From the NCBI GenBank assembly GCA_964637365.1, contig CAZWWH010000005.1, forward strand, positions 1-64,000: a stretch of 64,000 nt of DNA. The letters run 5' to 3'. Made by a program: the position numbers and the translations under genes. Position 1 is the first letter of the stretch; each line of letters opens with the position of its first letter. Origin of the DNA: Cryptoclostridium sp964637365. GTDB lineage: Bacteria > Bacillota > Dehalobacteriia > UBA7702. The notes below the pieces were generated by a model. That model saw nothing but the letters and a program-made list of their open reading frames with translations, made no database searches and was not told the origin of the DNA. This document shows positions 51,423 to 59,219 of the stretch, one piece after another.

Positions 51423-52277
51423 ATGAAACTGCATTTTACAAAAATGAATGGTTTGGGCAATGATTTTGTACTTTTTGACGGACGTGATGGAAATTTGCCT
51501 GAGGACCTTGGGGCCTTAGCCCAAAAGGTATGTGACCGTCATTTTGGTATCGGAGCCGACGGCATTTTGGTGGTGCTTCCTTCGGATATGAATGATATTC
51601 GTATGCGCATTATTAACAGTGACGGTAGCGAAGCTCAGATGTGCGGCAACGGTATCCGCTGTTTTGCCGCTTATGTATATGACAGAGATATCGTTTCCAC
51701 CAAAGAAATGACCGTGGAAACCGCTGCGGGGACGATTCGTCCCGTATTGATTGACGCGGAAGAAAATCGTGCCATGGTAAAAGTGAATATGGGAACGCCC
51801 CGTATCAAGCCTTGGGAAATTCCGGTGGAGGTAGAAGGGGATAAGGTGATAGGTATGCCCATGGAAATCAATGGCTACCATTTTGATTTGAACTGCGTTT
51901 CCATGGGAAATCCCCATGCTGTGACCTTTTGGCGCAATCTTGACGAGGCGCCGGTGGCGACCTTGGGGCCGGTATTGGAGCGCCATCCATTGTTCCCGGA
52001 AAAAACCAATGTGGAATTTGTGGAAATTATGGATGTGGATGAAATTCGCATGCGTGTTTATGAACGAGGCTGTGGAGAAACCCTGGCCTGTGGCACTGGG
52101 GCATCCGCCTCGGTCGTGGCCTCGATTTTAAATGGTTATACTGATCGAAAAGTAAAAGTCCGCCTATTAGGCGGCGTCCTGGAGTGCGAATGGTGTGACG
52201 ACGGCAGTCTTATGATGACGGGCCCCGCAGCCTATGTCGCAGAAGGGGAATATATTTATCAAGAGGCTGAAGAGTAA
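51423..52277 (+). CDS. dapF: Diaminopimelate epimerase
   Basis: A 284-residue enzyme that turns LL- into meso-diaminopimelate. Both catalytic cysteines are in place: GNGIRCFA and ETLACGTGASAS. The N-terminus FTKMNGLGNDFVLFDG is typical. Of two adjacent ATGs (51420 and 51423), the second has better spacing from GGAGG. It supplies the cell-wall cross-link residue and lysine precursor and is paired with dapL just downstream, 73 bp away. Confidence 0.95.
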   Translation: MKLHFTKMNGLGNDFVLFDGRDGNLPEDLGALAQKVCDRHFGIGADGILVVLPSDMNDIRMRIINSDGSEAQMCGNGIRCFAAYVYDRDIVSTKEMTVETAAGTIRPVLIDAEENRAMVKVNMGTPRIKPWEIPVEVEGDKVIGMPMEINGYHFDLNCVSMGNPHAVTFWRNLDEAPVATLGPVLERHPLFPEKTNVEFVEIMDVDEIRMRVYERGCGETLACGTGASASVVASILNGYTDRKVKVRLLGGVLECEWCDDGSLMMTGPAAYVAEGEYIYQEAEE

Positions 52278-52350
52278 TATTATCTCGGCCAGCTATTTTA
52301 CAGGAATCTTGGTATTTGTAATTGATCAACCAAGATTGAAAGGAGTACCC

Positions 52351-53526
52351 ATGAAACAAGAAGCCAAACGCATTCGTGAAATTCCGCCGTATCTGTTTGC
52401 TGGGATAGAGAAAAAAACCCAGGAATACAAGGACAAGGGCGTTGATATCATTAGTTTTGGCATCGGTGACCCAGATCTTCCCACGCCTGACTTTATCATT
52501 GAAAAAATGGCGGAAGAGATCAAGAACCCTGTCAACCATCAATATCCTTCCTCCGCGGGGATGCTGTTCTTCCGTGAGGCAGTGGCCAACTGGTACAAAA
52601 GAAGATTTCATGTGGAATTGAATGCTGATACGGAGGTTGTGACCCTTATCGGTTCCAAAGAGGGGATTGCGAATATTAACTACTGTTATGTGGATCCCGG
52701 CGATATCAATCTAGTGCCGGATCCGGGGTATCCCGTTTATGGCATTGGCACTATGCTGGCCGGCGGCGAGCCCTATTATATGCCTTTGAAAAAGGAGAAC
52801 GGCTTTTTGCCTGATTTAAAAGCCATTCCGGAAGAGATTGCTCAAAAGGCTAAGATTTTATGGATTGGCTATCCCAATAATCCCACGGGAGCCACTGCTC
52901 CCATTTCCTTCTTTGAAGAAGTGGTGGCCTTTGCCAAGAAGTATGACATTCTTGTTTGCCATGACAACGCTTATTCTGAAGTTTGTTACGATGGGTATCA
53001 ACCCCCCAGTTTTTTGGAGGTGGAGGGCGCAAAGGATGTGGGCATTGAGTTTAATTCCCTATCCAAGCCTTTTAATATGACAGGCTGGCGTATTGGCTTT
53101 GCTGTTGGTAATGCCCAGGTTATCAGCACTTTGGCTCGTTATAAAAGCAATGTGGACAGCGGCGCGTTTCAGGCTGTGCAGGCCGCGGCCATTGAGGCTC
53201 TTAACAGCGACCAGGCAGCGGTGCAGCAAAATCGTGACGTATACGCCAAACGCCGTAACGTGATTGTGAAAACCTTTAACGATTTGGGTTGGAATTTGGA
53301 AGCACCCAAAGCGACTTTTTATATTTGGGCTCCGGTACCTAAGGGATATACCTCGGCTTCCTTTGCCGAATATGTTTTGGATAAAGCTGGTATTGTCATT
53401 ACTCCCGGCAGCGGTTACGGCCCTTCGGGGGAAGGATACTTCCGTATTTCTCTGACGATTCCTGAAGAGCGTGTGATGGAAGCCGCTGAACGGCTGAAAA
53501 AACATTTGGGAAAGGTAACTTTCTAA
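52351..53526 (+). CDS. dapL: LL-diaminopimelate aminotransferase
   Basis: A 391-residue PLP enzyme of aminotransferase class I that forms LL-diaminopimelate in one step from tetrahydrodipicolinate and glutamate. The PLP lysine lies in SLSKPFNMTGWRIGFAVG, and GYPNNPTGA is the usual substrate loop. The ATG at 52351 has AAAGGAG upstream. Its position next to dapF separates it from other class I aminotransferases and supports the DapL call; ordinary aspartate aminotransferase is the alternative. Confidence 0.85.
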   Translation: MKQEAKRIREIPPYLFAGIEKKTQEYKDKGVDIISFGIGDPDLPTPDFIIEKMAEEIKNPVNHQYPSSAGMLFFREAVANWYKRRFHVELNADTEVVTLIGSKEGIANINYCYVDPGDINLVPDPGYPVYGIGTMLAGGEPYYMPLKKENGFLPDLKAIPEEIAQKAKILWIGYPNNPTGATAPISFFEEVVAFAKKYDILVCHDNAYSEVCYDGYQPPSFLEVEGAKDVGIEFNSLSKPFNMTGWRIGFAVGNAQVISTLARYKSNVDSGAFQAVQAAAIEALNSDQAAVQQNRDVYAKRRNVIVKTFNDLGWNLEAPKATFYIWAPVPKGYTSASFAEYVLDKAGIVITPGSGYGPSGEGYFRISLTIPEERVMEAAERLKKHLGKVTF

Positions 53527-53527
53527 T

Positions 53528-54394
53528 ATGGTGACATATCATTCCGCTGCAAAAATCAATTTGCTTCTGAAGGTTGAAGGAAGATTACCCGATGGATATC
53601 ACCGTCTTGTTTCGGTGATGCAATCGGTATCTTTGTTCGATTGTTTGGATTTTGATTTTGAACGGCGGAATTTTTCTTTGCACTTAAAGAATGCTGACTT
53701 GGATTTGGGATCCGTAGAAAAAAATATCATTACCCGCAGTTGGCGGCTGATGAAGGAGCGGTTTCACCTCCCTGGTGAAGTGGCAGTGACTTTGGATAAA
53801 CGGATTCCTGTAGGAGCGGGTTTGGCCGGCGGCAGCGGTAATGGCGCCGCCATGTTTCACGCGGTCAATGATTATTTCCATTTGGGGCTGTCACTTGATG
53901 AGCTGGCGGCTTTCGGTAGTGAGATCGGGGCCGATGTGCCCTTTTGCATTCAGGGTGGTACGATGCTGGCTCGTGGGAAGGGAGAAAAACTGGAAAAATT
54001 GCCGCCGTTAACCAATACGGAAATTGTTCTGGTCAATGGAGGATTTTCCGTATCCACCGCTGAGGTATTCCGTAGGTTTGATGCTCTGCCGCCCTGTGAG
54101 GAAACGCCTTCGCTTAATAGGATGGTTGAGGGACTCGTGCAGAAAACCCCGGAGTTGATCCAGAGCGCAATGTACAATGATCTGGAACGGGTTACCATTC
54201 CGATGTGTCCTGCTTTGGCAGAGCTGAAGGAACGTATGACATCCCTGGGACTTCATCCCCTAATGAGCGGCAGTGGCCCGACTGTATTCGCCCTGATTCC
54301 ATTGGATGGCGGAGTTTTATTGCGACAACGATGGCAGGACCTTGGGGGAAAATTATATTGCTGTAGCCCTGTGAATCAGGGGGTTTTTCGATGA
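53528..54394 (+). CDS. ispE: 4-diphosphocytidyl-2-C-methyl-D-erythritol kinase
   Basis: A 288-residue GHMP kinase, fourth-to-last step of the MEP pathway. The ATP loop is PVGAGLAGGSGNGAA and the C-terminal motif is LMSGSGPTVFAL; the N-terminus SAAKINLLLKVEGRLPDGYH is diagnostic. It begins 1 bp after dapL. With ispDF at 36122, two MEP genes are in this window. Confidence 0.95.
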   Translation: MVTYHSAAKINLLLKVEGRLPDGYHRLVSVMQSVSLFDCLDFDFERRNFSLHLKNADLDLGSVEKNIITRSWRLMKERFHLPGEVAVTLDKRIPVGAGLAGGSGNGAAMFHAVNDYFHLGLSLDELAAFGSEIGADVPFCIQGGTMLARGKGEKLEKLPPLTNTEIVLVNGGFSVSTAEVFRRFDALPPCEETPSLNRMVEGLVQKTPELIQSAMYNDLERVTIPMCPALAELKERMTSLGLHPLMSGSGPTVFALIPLDGGVLLRQRWQDLGGKLYCCSPVNQGVFR

Positions 54395-54446
54395 ACAAAA
54401 AATTGTTGTAATATTCGACAAAAATCATAACAATTTGCAAAAAATT

Positions 54447-54473
54447 GCAGGAAATCCTGATTTTTTGTAGAAG
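54447..54473 (+). promoter_or_regulatory. SigH-like promoter upstream of spoVG
   Basis: GCAGGAAAT (54447-54455) matches the sigma-H -35 pattern RNAGGAWWW exactly; 11 bp later GTAGAAG (54467-54473) matches the -10 pattern RNNGAAT at all but its last base. The predicted start near 54480 is about 50 nt before spoVG. This arrangement is like that of B. subtilis spoVG. Confidence 0.5.
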
Positions 54474-54530
54474 ACTTTCTAAATCAACAAGATTCCCGTT
54501 GGATTGCTTACGGAGAAGGGGGATGTTTTT

Positions 54531-54824
54531 GTGAATATTACAGATGTGAGAGTACGAAAAATTTTACCCGAAGGGAAAATGAAAGCGATTGTTTCTGTGA
54601 CTTTAGACAATGCCTTTGTGATCCATGATATCAAGGTTGTGCAGGGACAGAGTGGATTATTTGTCGCCATGCCCAGCAGAAAAACGCCCACCGGCGAGTT
54701 TCGGGATATTGCGCATCCGATTTCCCAAGAATCCAGAGATATGCTCCAAGATAAGGTTTTGGCCGTTTATGAACAGGCTTTGGTTGAGGAAAGCATCAAG
54801 GTAGATTCCACCGAGACAGAATAA
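54531..54824 (+). CDS. spoVG: Septation/regulatory protein SpoVG
   Basis: A 97-residue nucleic-acid-binding regulator. It starts at GTG 54531 with AAGGGGG 8 bp upstream. The family core is easy to see (ITDVRVRKI, IHDIKVVQGQSGLFVAMPSR, EFRDIAHPI). SpoVG influences septation, sporulation and surface traits in Bacillota; it also occurs in species that do not sporulate. It lies between ispE and glmU, as in Bacillus. Confidence 0.95.
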   Translation: MNITDVRVRKILPEGKMKAIVSVTLDNAFVIHDIKVVQGQSGLFVAMPSRKTPTGEFRDIAHPISQESRDMLQDKVLAVYEQALVEESIKVDSTETE

Positions 54825-54979
54825 ATTTTGCGTTTAAAATCTCAATTTAGAAGATGAATTGATTTTTCTGATGCATGGGATTATAATAGAAGAATCAAGG
54901 GGGGAATTTTTGTCCCCAATGAGAAAAAAATGATTGGGTGCTCCTGTCATTTTTTTCTGTCTGTATAGGAGTGATTTTT

Positions 54980-56362
54980 TTGCAACGATATGCTGTGATT
55001 CTGGCGGCGGGAAAAGGCACCAGAATGAAATCGGAGTTGCCCAAGGTTTTGCATGAGGCGGCATTCCATCCAATTCTTCATTATGTATTGACTGCGGCGG
55101 AGTCAGTTTCCGCCGAAAAAATATTGACGGTGATTGGCCATGGCGCAGAGCAGGTAAAGGCTGTCTTTGGAGGCCGCACTGAGTTTGTGTTGCAGCGGGA
55201 GCAAAAGGGTACGGGGCATGCGGTGATGGAAGCGATGCCCGCTTTGGCTGAGGTCCATGGCACGGTGCTGATCCTTTGTGGTGACACGCCGCTGTTGCGG
55301 GGGGAAACTTTGGACGCCTTTTTGCAAGCTCATGAAGCAGAGAAGGCGGCCTGTTCCGTTTTAACAGCCAACATTGATAACCCCTTTGGCTACGGACGCA
55401 TCATCCGCGGGGCTAACGGCGCTTTGCTGAAAATTGTGGAACAGAGGGACGCTACCCCAGAGGAGCAGGCCGTTACGGAAATTAATAGTGGCGTTTACTG
55501 CTTTGACCTGGATTTTCTCCGCGAAGCTGTAAAGGAATTAAAAACCGATAATGACCAAGGGGAGTTTTATCTTACCGATACCGTGGCCATTTGCAACGGA
55601 CAGGGCAAAAAGGCCCTGGCTTGGATTGTGGAGGATTTTGAGGAGGTCAAGGGCATTAACGACAGAAAGCAACTGAGCGAAGCGGGTGCCATCCTTTTTC
55701 GCCGGAAAAACGAGGCTCTGATGGCTCAAGGCGTCACTATGATTTCTCCGGAGAATACCTTTGTGGACCCGGAAGCTGAAGTGGGTTGTGACACTGTGCT
55801 GGAACCCTTCTGCACCTTGCGGGGAAAAGTGAAAATTGGTAAAGGTTGTACCATCGGTCCCCGTTCGGAATTAAAGGATTCTACCCTTGGCGACGGTGTA
55901 CGTTTTTGGCAGAGCATCGCGGTGGAGGCAACATTGGGGGATGATTGTAATATCGGACCGTTTGCTTATCTTCGTCCCCAAACGGCTTTGGCGGATCAAG
56001 TAAAGGTTGGCGATTTTGTGGAAGTGAAAAACAGCTCTATCGGGCAAGGTTCCAAGCTGCCACACTTGGCTTATATTGGCGATTCTGACGTGGGTTCAGG
56101 CGTTAATATTGCCTGCGGTACCATTACCTGTAATTATGATGGTTTCAAAAAATACCGTAGTACCATTGGGAATCATGTTTTCGTGGGGTGTAACGCGAAC
56201 TTGGTGTCTCCTGTTACCGTTGAGGATGGCGCTTACATTGCCGCCGGTTCTACAGTAACGAAAAATGTTCCTGCCGATAGCTTGGCTGTGGCCCGGGAAA
56301 AGCAGAAGAATATCGAGGGCTGGGCCCGCAGCTTCCGTTCCCGTCACAAAGATAAGGAATAA
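54980..56362 (+). CDS. glmU: Bifunctional UDP-GlcNAc pyrophosphorylase / glucosamine-1-P acetyltransferase
   Basis: A 460-residue enzyme that makes UDP-GlcNAc for peptidoglycan. The N-terminal nucleotidyltransferase has VILAAGKGTRMKSELPKVLH, and the C-terminal half is a left-handed beta-helix (GCTIGPRSELKDSTLGD repeats, ending with ACGTITCNYDGFKKYRSTIG). The TTG start at 54980 fits the AGGAG site 8 bp upstream and the family's N-terminus; a longer frame to 54938 adds nonhomologous residues. Confidence 0.95.
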   Translation: MQRYAVILAAGKGTRMKSELPKVLHEAAFHPILHYVLTAAESVSAEKILTVIGHGAEQVKAVFGGRTEFVLQREQKGTGHAVMEAMPALAEVHGTVLILCGDTPLLRGETLDAFLQAHEAEKAACSVLTANIDNPFGYGRIIRGANGALLKIVEQRDATPEEQAVTEINSGVYCFDLDFLREAVKELKTDNDQGEFYLTDTVAICNGQGKKALAWIVEDFEEVKGINDRKQLSEAGAILFRRKNEALMAQGVTMISPENTFVDPEAEVGCDTVLEPFCTLRGKVKIGKGCTIGPRSELKDSTLGDGVRFWQSIAVEATLGDDCNIGPFAYLRPQTALADQVKVGDFVEVKNSSIGQGSKLPHLAYIGDSDVGSGVNIACGTITCNYDGFKKYRSTIGNHVFVGCNANLVSPVTVEDGAYIAAGSTVTKNVPADSLAVAREKQKNIEGWARSFRSRHKDKE

Positions 56363-56548
56363 TTTTAACTGTGAAATGTTAAATTTTATTGGCAAGTTCT
56401 GTTTGGGGAAAAAGCGCGAACTTTGTAGAATCTTGGAGATTATACAATAAATTTTGGTGAAGAAAAAGGAAAATGGCTGTAAATAGCCAATTATTATATG
56501 GTTGTTCTTATTTGGTGACGGTTGATTTATTTTTGTGGAGGAATGGCA

Positions 56549-57499
56549 ATGAATGATAATACCTTAAAACTGTTTGCTGGAAATGCCCATCCCGCCCTTG
56601 CCCAGGAGGTGGCGGAGCACCTAAAAATGAATCTTGGGGTATCGACGGTGAAGCGCTTCCGCGATGGTGAAATTGCGGTAAATATTGACGAAAGTGTACG
56701 TGGCGCTGACGTTTATATCGTGCAGCCTACTTGTCCCCCGGTCAATGATAATTTGATGGAACTACTAATTATGATTGACGCTATGCGCAGAGCTTCGGCG
56801 CGGCGTATCACCGCCGTGATTCCTTATTATGGTTATGCCCGTCAAGAACGGAAAAGCAAAGCCAGAGATCCCATCTCGGCCAAATTGACGGCAAATCTTA
56901 TTACCGCTGCCGGTGCTCATCGTGTCATTTGTATGGATCTCCATGCGGCGGCCATCCAAGGGTTTTTTGATATTCCTGTGGATCATCTCTCGGCCATGCC
57001 GATTTTGGCCAATTACTATAAAAAACGTCAGTTTGATGGGGAGATTGTTGTAGTTTCTCCTGATATTGGTGGTGTATCCAGGGCTCGGAATATTGCGGAC
57101 CGGCTCCATTGCGGCATCGCCATTGTGGACAAGCGCCGTCCCGCTCCCGGGGAAGCGGAGATTATGAACCTTATCGGCGATGTAAAGGGAAAAATTGCCA
57201 TCATGGCCGATGACATCATTGACAGCGGCGGTACCATTACTTTGGGGGCTGAAGCGTTAATGAATATGGGAGCCAAAGAAGTTCATGTTTGTTGCAGTCA
57301 TGCGCTGTTTAGCGGCCCGGCAGTAGAACGCTTGACCAATTCCTGCATCAAAGAAGTGGTGGTGACTAACACCATTCCCCAAAGAAATGACGCAGTCATC
57401 ACCAATGATAAATTTAAGGTGCTTTCTGTTGGCTCTTTATTGGGGGAAGCCATTCGCTCTATCAATAATAACCTTTCGGTCAGCAGATTATTTGAATAA
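56549..57499 (+). CDS. prs: Ribose-phosphate pyrophosphokinase
   Basis: A 316-residue PRPP synthase, converting ribose-5-phosphate and ATP to PRPP. Key motifs: the N-terminal FAGNAHPALAQEVA, the flexible loop RQERKSKARDPISAK, CMDLHAAAIQGFFDIPVDHL, and the PRPP loop MADDIIDSGGTI. The ATG at 56549 has GGAGG 7 bp upstream; the ATG two codons earlier is too close. It converges with the PRC-barrel gene only 4 bp away. Confidence 0.96.
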   Translation: MNDNTLKLFAGNAHPALAQEVAEHLKMNLGVSTVKRFRDGEIAVNIDESVRGADVYIVQPTCPPVNDNLMELLIMIDAMRRASARRITAVIPYYGYARQERKSKARDPISAKLTANLITAAGAHRVICMDLHAAAIQGFFDIPVDHLSAMPILANYYKKRQFDGEIVVVSPDIGGVSRARNIADRLHCGIAIVDKRRPAPGEAEIMNLIGDVKGKIAIMADDIIDSGGTITLGAEALMNMGAKEVHVCCSHALFSGPAVERLTNSCIKEVVVTNTIPQRNDAVITNDKFKVLSVGSLLGEAIRSINNNLSVSRLFE

Positions 57500-57503
57500 A
57501 AAG

Positions 57504-58394
57504 TTATTCGTCTTGGGCCCCTTGGGCCCTTTGGGCCCTTTGGGCCTTTGACACTTTTTGTGATATATAGGAGATTCCCGCTTTCGCTCGCTTTGGACGT
57601 TGTTCCGGTGCGGAAGCGGTTTTCTTTTCTTCCATTTTTGTGGGGGCCGTCAGTGTTGACTGCTCTTCGGGAGTAATTTCGGAGCAATAAGTTTTATCCC
57701 GATGGGAAAGTGCGGCGATTTTTGCGCCGTAGCCGTTTTTTCGCCAGGTTTCTGTTTTGGTTCTCAGGGTACGGCGGGTTTCCTTGAAGGAGGGGATTTT
57801 TTGTTTTAAGTCGCTGATGGGTTCGCTTTTCATGACGGAAGATAGTTCCTTAGATTTGGGCGCTTCCCTTACTTTTGCTGTAGTGGTTTTTGCGGCATGG
57901 GAACGGGGAACGGTGCCTGGCGCCGTGATGATCACATCGGAGCCGAAAACAGTGACATCTTCAATGGGGAGTTCATTTTTCCCTTTGAGTAAATCATCAA
58001 AAAGGCCGTTTTTTAAGGTAATACGGCTAATGGCGCCGGTGTTTCCGTCGATGATAAAATCCGCGGCTTTCCCCAGGAATTGGCCATTTTCTGTCATGAC
58101 GCTGAGTCCGTTTACGTCGGGCATGGCTTTGAGCAGTGGCAGCAGGTGAGGGAATTCCTGTTTCCTCCCCAGAGCGTTGGCGGTTTCCACGGTGATAGCT
58201 TCTTTGCTGATGCCTTTTATGTTTTCAAAAGGGAGAATGGATTCGTCCCGGAACCGTTTAGTACCTCCTACAATCAGCGCCGTAACCGCGCGGGCGGCGG
58301 GGTCCAAGACGTAATCTTTTATTTGTCCTAGCTTTTTGCCGTCGGTAATACTGAACACCGTGAGGCCCAGGAGTTGCTTGCTTTGTAGTTCCAT
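57504..58394 (-). CDS. PRC-barrel domain protein with repetitive tail
   Basis: A 296-residue protein starting at ATG 58394 with GAGAGG upstream. Two PRC-barrel modules lie in the first 165 residues: LLGLTVFSITDGKKLGQIKD at the start and a second module around LSVMTENGQFLGKAADF. PRC barrels are small beta folds that mediate protein contacts, as in RimM. The rest (about 175-296) is basic, low in complexity and ends in AQ repeats (AQRAQRAQGAQ). I know no function for the full protein. It faces prs tail to tail, and its repeat lies at the junction. Confidence 0.7.
   Translation of the reverse strand: MELQSKQLLGLTVFSITDGKKLGQIKDYVLDPAARAVTALIVGGTKRFRDESILPFENIKGISKEAITVETANALGRKQEFPHLLPLLKAMPDVNGLSVMTENGQFLGKAADFIIDGNTGAISRITLKNGLFDDLLKGKNELPIEDVTVFGSDVIITAPGTVPRSHAAKTTTAKVREAPKSKELSSVMKSEPISDLKQKIPSFKETRRTLRTKTETWRKNGYGAKIAALSHRDKTYCSEITPEEQSTLTAPTKMEEKKTASAPEQRPKRAKAGISYISQKVSKAQRAQRAQGAQDE
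57512..57547 (+). repeat. Four tandem copies of a 9-bp unit
   Basis: The unit YTTGGGCCY is repeated four times (57512-57520, 57521-57529, 57530-57538, 57539-57547). On the - strand it encodes AQ[RG] residues at the end of the PRC-barrel protein. The GGGCCC cores are self-complementary, so the RNA from either strand may fold, and the tract could alter in copy number. Confidence 0.85.
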
Positions 58395-58522
58395 GGTGAT
58401 GCCTCTCTTTCTTTTCCGCCTGAAAAGCAGCGGAATGCTTTCGGGAAAGAGTATGTTTATTTCCATAAAAATATGATAGAATATAGAAGAGTCATCTTAA
58501 TGGATGGAAAGGGAACAATGGT

Positions 58523-59170
58523 ATGAAAATGATTGTGGGGTTAGGGAACCCGGGGAAAAAATATGAAACCACCCGCCATAACGTGGGGTTTATCACTGCG
58601 GATTTAATTGGCGATGAACTGGGGGTGGAAATCAGTCAGAAAAATTTCATGGGGCTTTGCTGCGAGGTATTTCGCAACGGTGAAAAAATTATTTTGGTAA
58701 AACCCCAGACCTTTATGAATCTCAGCGGCCAGTGTGTCGGCGAGATTGCCCGCTATTATAAAATTGACAATGAAGATATTCTCGTCATTGCCGATGACCT
58801 CTCTTTGCCCGCCGGCACTTTGAAGCTGCGGCCCAAAGGAAGCAGCGGTGGCCATAACGGTTTAAAATCCATCATCTCCCATTTGGAGGGCGATGATTTT
58901 CCCCGTTTGAAAATTGGCATTGGGCGGGGAAGAAATGACGACGTCATCGACCATGTGCTGGGACATTTCGGCGAGGAGGAATGGAAGCTCATTGCCGATA
59001 TGATGGAAAAAGGGCGAGACTGTGCCTTGCTCTGGCTGGATCGAGGGATTGACGAGGCTATGAATCGATATAACGTCTTTTCCAAGCTGCCGAAGCCGCC
59101 CAAAAAGAAGAAAGGCGATGAGGAACTCCAGGAGAACGAAATGCCTGATAGGCAAGGGACGGAATCATGA
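58523..59170 (+). CDS. pth: Peptidyl-tRNA hydrolase
   Basis: A 215-residue enzyme that frees tRNA from peptidyl-tRNA dropped off the ribosome. The catalytic His is in TTRHNVGF, preceded by VGLGNPGKKYE; KPQTFMNLSG and SSGGHNGLKSI are further hallmarks. The basic C-terminus after residue 185 is longer than usual. It is divergent from the PRC-barrel gene (128 bp) and precedes mfd, the normal order. Confidence 0.95.
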   Translation: MKMIVGLGNPGKKYETTRHNVGFITADLIGDELGVEISQKNFMGLCCEVFRNGEKIILVKPQTFMNLSGQCVGEIARYYKIDNEDILVIADDLSLPAGTLKLRPKGSSGGHNGLKSIISHLEGDDFPRLKIGIGRGRNDDVIDHVLGHFGEEEWKLIADMMEKGRDCALLWLDRGIDEAMNRYNVFSKLPKPPKKKKGDEELQENEMPDRQGTES

Positions 59171-59219
59171 ATTTTGGCAATAACGCATATGATAGAGAAG
59201 GATTAATAAAGGAACCATG

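Noticed and set aside
54903..54924. GGGG/CCCC mini-hairpin before glmU as a riboswitch
   Set aside because: The stem is only four pairs and is not followed by any conserved structure.
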